A stretch of DNA of 64,000 nt, from contig JAAMXY010000665.1 of the NCBI GenBank assembly GCA_019677205.1, positions 1 through 64,000 on the forward strand, in the 5' to 3' direction. Shown one piece after another: positions 30,904-39,600 of this stretch (positions are counted from its first letter, which is position 1; every line of letters begins with the position of its first letter). The stretch comes from Pinguiococcus pyrenoidosus. Its lineage: Eukaryota > Sar > Pinguiophyceae > Pinguiochrysidales > Pinguiochrysidaceae. Both the position numbers and the translations under genes were made by a program. The notes beneath the pieces were generated by a model, which worked only from the letters and a program-made list of their open reading frames with translations, had not been told where the DNA came from and did not search any database.

Positions 30904-31967
30904 ATGTTGCGGAGATTTAGCGCCCGCGTCCGCCCTCTGGGCTGCAGGAGATGGCTGAGGTAAGCTTGAGCACCGGAAGTGGCGTTGACGCGGCTGACGC
31001 TTGCGGCAGTACCGTAAAGCAGCAGGAGGACTTTCAGCTCGTGACCACTCTGGAGGACTTCGCAGCGGTGCGCCGCGCGCTGCCGGCCGACGCGACCGTG
31101 GGCCTGGTGCCCACGATGGGCGCTCTTCACGCGGGGCATCTGTCGCTGGTGACGGCCGCGAAACAGGACTGTGACGTCGTGGTGCGTCGTGCTTGAGTCG
31201 GCGTCGATGCCGCTTCTCATGGCTCACAAGCCTTCATGCGGCCTCAGGTGGGAACGGTCTTCGTGAATCCGGCCCAGTTCGGGCCCAACGAGGACTTCGA
31301 CCGCTATCCCAGGAGTCTGGATGCCGATGTGGAGGGCCTCCGCGACGCCGGCGTGGACATCATCCTGGCTCCGCCCCTCGAGTCGATGTACCGAGCCAAG
31401 CACAGGACGTTTGTGGTGCCGGAGGGCATCGTTGAGAGTACCGCCGAGGCGGGGCGGAGGCCGGGCTTCTTCCGAGGCGTGTGCACCGTCGTGGCGAAGC
31501 TGTTCAACATCGTGCAGCCGCACAAGGCGTTCTTCGGACAGAAGGACGGCATGCAGTGCTCCATCGTGAGAAACATGGTGCTGGACCTCAACATGCCGGT
31601 GCAGATCTGCGTCTGCCCGACCGTGCGGGAGGCAGATGGGCTGGCGATGAGCTCCCGGAATCAGTACCTCACGGCGCAGGAGCGCGCCAAGGCCGGTGTC
31701 GTCTACCAGGGGCTTCGCCATGGCTTGGACAAGTTTCGGGGGCTAGCAGGTCAGGGCTTTCCGGCGGTGGAGGCCGGGGTGATCCGCGCCGCCGTCAAGG
31801 CAGTCTATGATGCGGAGCCCATGGTGGCTGAGATAGAGTACATTAGCGTCGCAGACGGAGACACCTTTGCGGAGGTAGAAGAGGTGCCCGTCGACGGCAA
31901 GGCCAACCTGTCGACGGCCGTGAAGGTCGGCAAGGTGCGCCTCATCGATAACCTCATCCTTGAGTAG
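30904..31967 (+). CDS. panC: Pantothenate synthetase
   Basis: Three-exon model 30904-30959, 31010-31181, 31248-31967, for 315 residues. It condenses pantoate and beta-alanine with ATP to pantothenate, the precursor of coenzyme A. Signature blocks: VGLVPTMGALHAGHLSLV (HxGH nucleotidyl-transferase motif), VFVNPAQFGPNEDFDRYPRS, HKAFFGQKDGMQCSIV and GLAMSSRNQYLTAQERA. Exon 1 encodes MLRRFSARVRPLGCRRWLR, a good mitochondrial presequence, and ends in a GTAAGC donor. If the 50-base intron is not removed, translation could instead start at an ATG at 30951 (MAEVSLSTGS) in the same downstream frame, giving a protein without the presequence. The stop codon lies 9 bases from the stop of the convergent coiled-coil gene. 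Confidence 0.93.
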
Positions 31968-31976
31968 TAGCCTCGG

Positions 31977-33081
31977 CTAGTCCGCGCTATCAAAATCCTC
32001 CTGCCCCTCATCTTCGTCGTCGCTATCGTTGTTCCCGTAGCTTGCATACAACTCCTGGCACAGGTCGCTTTCTAACTGGATCCGTTTCTCCAACGCCTTT
32101 GCCCTTTCCTTCTCAATCTCTGCGATTCGTTCTTTCTCTTCTTTCCGCTCGACCTCAATCTTCTCGATGTCTTCCTCCAGATGCCTCCGGCGTTGCCGCT
32201 CCTGCGCAGCAGCCGCGCTCAGCTCCTCTATCGTCCGGGTGGCCGTGTCCCGATCCTCCCGCAGCTCCGACAGCGACGCCGCGGCAAGGACGTTCTCCTC
32301 GCGCAGCATCTGAAAGCTGTCCCCCAGGCGGCAGGTTGCAAGCCGCCACTTCTCCCTCAATGCCCGTCTCCTTCGGCGCTCTTGGACGGCATCATGCGAA
32401 CGATTTGAGCTCTCCCCCGAGATGTGCCAAAGCCGCCTTGGACGCCTCACCTTGTTTCACGACCTTTCCCTGATTCCGCAAGCTTTGCCTCAAGCTCTTG
32501 ACCTCTGTGCTGAGCGTGTCGTTGTCCTTGCGCAGCATCTCCGACTCCGCCTCGGCCTTTTCGAGCTTTTCGCTTGCCAGCTCCAGCGCCTCCTTCACCT
32601 CCTCCAGAGTCCTCGCGACCAGCCTCTTCCGCGATTCCTGCCACAGAGCGCATGTCAGCGGAGACATCCGACGCCACCAACTCCTGTGCACGGCGACTCA
32701 CATCCTCGCGATGCTTCTCCGCCTCCTTCAGCGCATCCCGCAGGCGCGCGTTCTCCTCCTCTACGACCAAAAGCGCCTCGCGGGCCACTGTGGCCTCCAC
32801 CCGCAGCACATCACGCTCCTCCCTGGTCCGCGAGATCTCCCGCTCGGCCTCGATGACTTGCTTCTCGCACTTCTCCGCAAACGCAGCCACTTCCGCCTCC
32901 CTCTGCGCCAGCAAGTGGCTGGCCCGCTCCAGCTTACTGCGGACCTTCTTGAGCGCCTTGCGTTCGCTGCGCTCCAGGAGAGACGCCGCGCCCAAGTCGG
33001 AGTCCAGCTGGGAGCACACTGTCAGAGCGGGGCTTGGGAAGCTGTCGAGAAGGGACACCGGCCTACCTGGACGTCGCCCAT
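31977..33081 (-). CDS. Coiled-coil protein, unknown function
   Basis: Four exons: 33081-33067 (only MGDVQ), 33007-32702, 32637-32451, 32380-31977, for 303 residues, with GTAGGC, GTGAGT and GTGAGG donors. Nearly the whole protein is heptad-rich coiled coil (SERKALKKVRSKLERA, EKCEKQVIEAEREISRTREE, LASEKLEKAEAESEML, IEKIEVERKEEKERIAEIEK) and it ends with an acidic tail, NDSDDEDEGQEDFDSAD. No family recognised. It is divergent from the giant kinesin gene and tail-to-tail with panC. Confidence 0.75.
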
Positions 33082-33693
33082 GGCCACTGGGACGCGAAGA
33101 AAAGCGCGCGAAAACCTGTTTTGCCTGCTCTGATGCGGATGTCCGATCTTTTTAGCACGAAACTACGGTTTGAAACTAACCGATGAGGGTCAGCTGATGC
33201 TCCGGCTCCCGCCAATTTAACGGAATCGATATTTGAAATCTTATTCAAATTTTGCAAGTCGAGGCTTGTGCGCGCATCCTACATCACACAGAAACGGACA
33301 GCTGGCAAAATAGGAAACGCTATCAACGCGACTTGTGGGAGAACAGAAAGCGTCCCGTTTGAACCGCTGGCGTTTTCGGCGGCGACCTTCGGGATGCGCC
33401 GCTAGTCTGCGGCGCGCTTGGGGGCCATCCCGCCATGTGAGTCAGCGTGGCCTGTGTACCAAGGTCTCGAGCGGCTGTGGCAGCACATCTCGAGGCGCAT
33501 ACTTGCGGCGTGCATCGTCTCTGTCCGCATCTCTGCAGGGCTGCAACGCGGGTGGATCTCCCGGACATGGTCGGACTTGTCTCCTCGTGCGACGCTGACA
33601 CCGCGCGAACGGCTTCTGAGAGTGCCTTGAGAAGCTTGGAGTAGGTTTTGGAGGCGGCGCGAGGCGCAAGTCTTGCTTTCACAGCGCTACGCC
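33082..33693. promoter_or_regulatory. Head-to-head intergenic region
   Basis: About 610 bases between the coiled-coil protein (minus) and kinesin (plus) starts, with an AT-richer patch at about 33215-33260. Both promoters are presumed here; no specific element identified. Confidence 0.45.
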
Positions 33694-36600
33694 ATGAGCG
33701 AAGAGGTGGAGCCCGTCCAAGTCGTCGCCCGGATTCGGCCGGGCGACGACCCCGATGCGGTCCCCGTGGTGGCCATGACCGCCGCTGGCAACGAGGTGGT
33801 GACCCGGGATCCGGAGGAGAATCCGCAACGGCGGAAAGGACAGCGGGTGTACCGCTGTACGGAAGTTTTGGGGCCGCAGAGCGCACAAGAAGAGGTGTAC
33901 AGGCTTGTGCGCCCATTGGTGCTCAGCACGGTGAAAGGCTACAACGCGACAGTCTTTGCCTATGGCCACACGGGCTCTGGCAAGACGCACACGATGACGG
34001 GAACTCCGCAGGAGCCCGGGGCCATTCCCCGAGCGATTGCAGACATCTTCGCGACGATCCGGCTGGCGACGCAACGGAGCCACGATGTCATGTTCCTGGT
34101 CCGCATGAGCTTCGTTGAACTGTACAACAACGCCTTCCGCAATCTGCTGCCGGAGGCGGCCTTCGACAAGACGGCGAGCACGCCGACCGACAGGACGGGC
34201 TCGTCTCGACGGACGACGAAAGGCGGGAAGATCGAGGTGCGGGAGGCGGACAACAAGGGAACCTTCCTGTCCGGCAAGGGCCTGCGGCACACCGTGCGGA
34301 ACGTGCAGGAGGCTGTCTCATTGTACCGCAAGGGACTGAGATATCGAGCGACCGCCACGACGGATCTCAACGAGCACAGCAGCCGCAGTCATGCGGTGCT
34401 CACGTTCCACGTCGAGTCGCGGTTCCTCAACGGGAGCGGGCAGGCGGAGGTTCGCCTCGGGAAGCTCAACCTGGTGGATCTCGCGGGGTCCGAGCGGCTC
34501 AGTATGAGTCACGCCGAGGGAGAGACGCTCGCTCAGACGCAGCACATCAATCTCAGCCTCAGTGCGCTTGGAGATGTGCTCAGCACGCTGAGTGCGAAGG
34601 CTCAGGGCCGCGAACAGGGCACCGTGGTGCCCTATCGGAACTCCAAGCTGACCTTCTTGCTGAAGGACTCCCTCGGCGGCAACTCGAAGACGCTCATGAT
34701 TGCGAACCTGCATCCGGATCCGATCTTCTTCAAGCAGACCTTGATCACACTCATGTACGCTTCACGAGCTGGTCGCATCCAGAATCGGGCCTCCGTCATC
34801 ACCGATGTGAAGGGCGAGTCCGGGATCCACCAGGTGACCCTTGACATCGACGAGCTCCGACGGCGCCTCCAGGACAGAGCGTCGCAGTTCGAAGCCCTGA
34901 ACCAGCAGCATGCGCAAAGCGCGCAGGAGAACGTGCAGCTGCGGGCGAAGCTGCAGAGCCTCAACGACGCGAACCTGCAAGAAAAGGAAATGCTTGAGCT
35001 GCGCCTCAAGGAGGTGATCACCTCTGCGGCGTCGCACTTTCAGCGGGAACGAGACAACTTCATGAGCTTGGAGCACAAGCTCAAGGCGAGGCTCAGCTAC
35101 TTCCAGCACAAAGTCCAAGAGCAGGAGCAGGAGCTCGAGTCCCTCCGGTCGACGGTGCAGGAGCTCCAGTCCAGCCGGCGGCCGGCGGCGGAGATGACGG
35201 AGATGCAGAAGGCGCTAGACATGTGGCAGGGACAAGCTGCGCAGGCGAAGGAAGAGGTGCAGACGCTCACGAGAACCCATGCAGCCTTGTCCAGCAACAA
35301 TCGCGAGTTGCAGAGCCATGCCGACCGCCTGGGTCGCGAAGTCGTCGGCCTCAGGAGCGCCAACCAGACCCTGGATCATGACGCCCAGGCTTTCCGCACG
35401 CTCGAGAACAAGCTGAAGCTGCCGCTGCGCCTTGCCCTGAGCGTCCTGTCTGAGGAGGCGTTTCGAGCGCTGGTGCTCCAGAAGCTTTCCTCGAGCCTCC
35501 CCTTCGAGTTTGAGCTGCTGTCAAGGGTGGCGAGCACTGCGAACAGCGTTAAGCTGCTGCAGGATCGCCTAAGCACCCTGCGGATGGAGAAGAGAACCAC
35601 CGAAGCCGAGCTGAACTCCCTTTGGACCTCGGTCAAGCAGCAGACCGGCCTTCTGGGCCAAGGGAAAGCCTTGGCGTACCTGAAGCGAGCGGCCAAGGAG
35701 TGGCCAAGGCAGAAGGCGCTGAACGATCGACTGCACGAGACCTTGGAGAGCTTCAAGGGTAGCATCGTGAAGCTGCAAGAGGAAGCCCACGCCGCGCTGG
35801 CGAACAGGGACGCGCAGATCGAGGCCCTCAAGGAGCAGCTCGGGAGGCTTGAGGAGGAGGGCGCCAGGGACAGCGAGGAGAAGTCACAGAAAGCACAAGA
35901 AGAGCTTCGCCACGTGACAAAGATGTATGGCGAGCGCGAGGAGCGGCTCCTTAATGAAAAGCGGGAGAGCGTCGCCTCGCTGCAGGCGAAGTTGCAGGCG
36001 ACTGAGGGCGAGCTGAACAGGACTTTCAGCGAGCTACACCGGGCGCAGATCACCATCAAGGGACGCGAGCGAATGCTGGACGCGAGGGAACGCTTGGAGG
36101 AGGAGAACGATCACTTGTCTTACCAGTACGAAGCATGCCGGCGCCTACTGGACGAGGCACGATCACAGGCTGCCGCCCACTTGGCCGAACTTAGCAGCAC
36201 CAGGCGCTGCCTGGAGGAGAAGCAGGCCGAATTGGACACTGCGAGCCAGAAGTTGGAGGAGGTGGAGAGCGTCCGAGAAGAAGTGGAGATTGCGCATGCG
36301 CAAGCCATGACGCGGGTGGTGGCGTTGGCGGTTAGCGACACGGCGAGGATGAGACAAAGCCTCCAGAGCGAAGAGCAGCGCGCGGCGGAGGCCACGAAGC
36401 TGGCCAAGGAGCGGACGCAGATGTTTGCCGAGGAAGAGAAACGAGCTATGGCAGCCGTTCAGGACCTCACGGACATCAAGGCTGACATGGTGTACATGGG
36501 GATGCAGCTTCGCGAGCGAGAGGCGGCCGAAGAAGAGGCTAAGAGAGCTCAGGAACGTGTTCAGGAGCTGGAGACACTCCTCGCGGATCATGAGATGGCA

Positions 36601-39600
36601 GCGGAAGACAACGACCGCCTCAAGGACAAGACTGCTGCGCAGGAGAAGGAGATCGAAGCACTCCGGGCGGACGTCGAAGAACGCGATGCTCGCTTGGCAA
36701 GTTTCCAGACTCAGGCCGAGGCTCTGCGCACGGAGAACTTGGCTCTGATGGGTGCTGGCGAGGCACATTCCAAGCAGCTTGAAAGCGGCGAGAAGGCCCT
36801 CGAGGTCGCGCGATCTCAGATTGAAAGGCTTCAAGCTGAGCTCCTCGAGCAGGCCGCGACGGCTGCCGCATTGAAAGCGGACCTGTCCGGCACGGAGGAG
36901 AGCATCAAAGAGCAGGCGGACGAGAAGCTCGCCCTCGAGGATAGGGTGAAAGAGATGGTGGAAAGCCTCGCGGCGAGCAATGCGAGGCTAGTGGAGCTAG
37001 AGAAGCATGCGTCGGAGGAACAAGCATCCGCACAGCAGGAGATCGATCGCCTGAACGCTGAGCAAGCCACATCCAAGGCGGACCACGAGACCACGCTGAG
37101 CAACCTGCAGGAAGCTCGTGTTCATCTCGAGAACGAGGCCACTCGGCTAGGCGACCTTCTACGTGTCGCGGAATCTGATCAAGAAGAGCTGCAGGCACAG
37201 TTTGACGAGTTGAAGGCCGAACGAAGCTCCCTCCTCTCGAAGCTGATGACGGCACACTCTCAGGAGGTCGAGCTCCGCGGTGAGCTTCGCCGGGTCGCTG
37301 CGGAGGACGAGCAGAACCTGGAGGCGCTCCACGATGGATTACAGAAGGCCGAAGAGGAGAATCGGGCGCTTCAGCAGAAGCTCGTCGATCGCGACCACGA
37401 AATCTCGGACATGCGCGGCTCGGTGTCGCGAACGGCCGCGGAAGTCTCTGAGCTTCGGAGCTTGAAGAGCGAGCAGGATCAGCAAATTGCGAGACTCGAA
37501 GAGGAACTCGCGCAGGAGCGAGCGGCGTCAGAGGAGTTCCAGCGCGCGTCCCAACAGGCCCAGAAGGACGGCCAGGAGGTCCTGCAGCGCGCCCAGACAA
37601 GAGTAGACGATCTGGACAGGGTGATAACCGAGAAGCTGGAGCTTGAGAAGGAGCTTCGGACTCGCATCGAAGACCTGGCCTCTGAGAAGGTGGCAGAAGC
37701 AGAGCAGCTGGACAGCCTCCGCACGGAAGTGGGCGCTTTTGCCACCGAGAGGGATCAACTGGCTGCGAAGATCGCACAGCTTGTCAGCGACGCCGAAGCG
37801 AAAGACCTCGAGGTGCTGGACTTGCGCAGAGCACATGCAGCTGAGAAGGAGCAGATGACGATGGCACTTTGCGAGTGCCAAAAGCGATTGGAGGAGTCGT
37901 CGCGGAGTGCTGAGCTCGCACAAGCGGCAACTGCAGATCTAGAGATGGCGCAGAAGGCGTTGAGCGAGGAAATGCTTTCGAAGGATGCGGACGCCGATCG
38001 ACGCAGCGCTCAGCTTGAGAGGGCCACGCGTCGAGCTGATGAGTTGCAGAAGCAGCTTGCAGACCTCAACCAGCAAGTGAGAGAGGAGGCCGAGGCCTCG
38101 AATCAGCTGCGACGTCTGCTCACGGTGAGCGAAGCAAAGCTCGAAAGCCTGGGTGGGAGGTGTGGCGAAGCAGACAAGTCTGCAGCCGAGTTCCAGGCGA
38201 AGGCACAGTCCCTGGCGGAAAGCAACGCGGAGCTCCTCGGAAAGCTGGACTTCACCGAGCAGGAGTTGCGCCGGGCCTGCGAGGCGCTCAAGGCAGCCGA
38301 GGGGACGATCTCCACGAACGAGGAGCACATTGCGGAGCTCAAGCGAGATGCGCGGGAAGAGCGCCAGGGTCGGGAGGGTGCGCAACTCCAGGCGCAGAGC
38401 ACCCAGCAGGAGGCCATCGAAGCTCGGACGCGGCTCGCAGAGCTCGTGGAAGCGAAAGCGGCTCTCCAAGATTCGCTCACGTCCACGCAAGCAGAGCTCG
38501 CGTCGTCCCTGGACGCCCTTCATCAGCTTCGAGAAGAAAGGGCTGCAGCAGCTTCCCGCATCGAGGCCCTCCAAGCCGACTTGGCGAGAAGCGAATCAGC
38601 CCGAGAGACTCTCCAGGAGGAGGTCGCCGTCCTCAAGGAAGCCAAGGCGCACGCAGAGGGGGGCCTGATGCAGATGCGCGCGGAGCTAGATAAGACGAAG
38701 CAGGTGGTAGATCAGCTGCATGCGACGCATGCGAGCGCGCTCGAAGGAGCGGGTGGTATGCAGAAACAGCTGGCTATCGCGAACATGGAGGTGGCGCGAC
38801 TGAACGAGACCAAGGATGCTTTGCAAGCGACGCTGCAGGAGGCAACAGCGAAGCTGCATCTGGCCCACGAAAACCTCCAGGCGACGCAGTCGGAGGTGAG
38901 AAGCCTGTCCGACGCTGGCGATGCGCTGAAAGAAGAGCTGGAGTCGAAGGTGCGGGCGGTTGAAGCGCATCTTGCCGACAGCGAGGCTCAAAAGGCGCGG
39001 ATTGAGCACCTGGAGCAGAGTCTGAGGGAAGCGAAGGACGAATGCAGCACGTTCGAAGCGAACTCCCTCGTTCTGCAGGACCGGCTTCAAGCTGCCGAGA
39101 CGTCTCTGGAGCAGATCAGGGAGTCCGCAACAAGCAGCGACGCTCAGATGGCGCAGCTGGTGCAGCGGCATACGAAGCAAAGCAATGAGCTGCAGGCGAC
39201 GAGAGAGGAGCTAGTCGTGTCCAAGCAAACCGCAGGGAAAGTGAAACAGGAGCTGCTGGACTTGCGATCGCTGCTGGACATCAGCGCGGACGAGAATGAG
39301 CAACTCCGGCAGCACCTCAAGAGTGCGAAGGCCTCGGCGAGCGCTGAAAAGACTCGGGCCGACACGGAACGAAGTCGAGCCGACGAGACGGCGGAAGAAA
39401 ACCGCCGCCTCGCAGCGGAACTGGAGAGCCTTCACGCGACGCTTGACGCCAAGGCCCAAGAGCTGATTGGTCAATCCGCAAGCCTACAGAGCGAGCTTGC
39501 GGAAAGTCGACAAAAGCTGCTCAGCATGGAACGGGAAGTCGAGGCGAAACGCCAGGTGACCGCCGCGGAGAAGGCGACGCTGCAGGAAGAGCTCGCGCGC

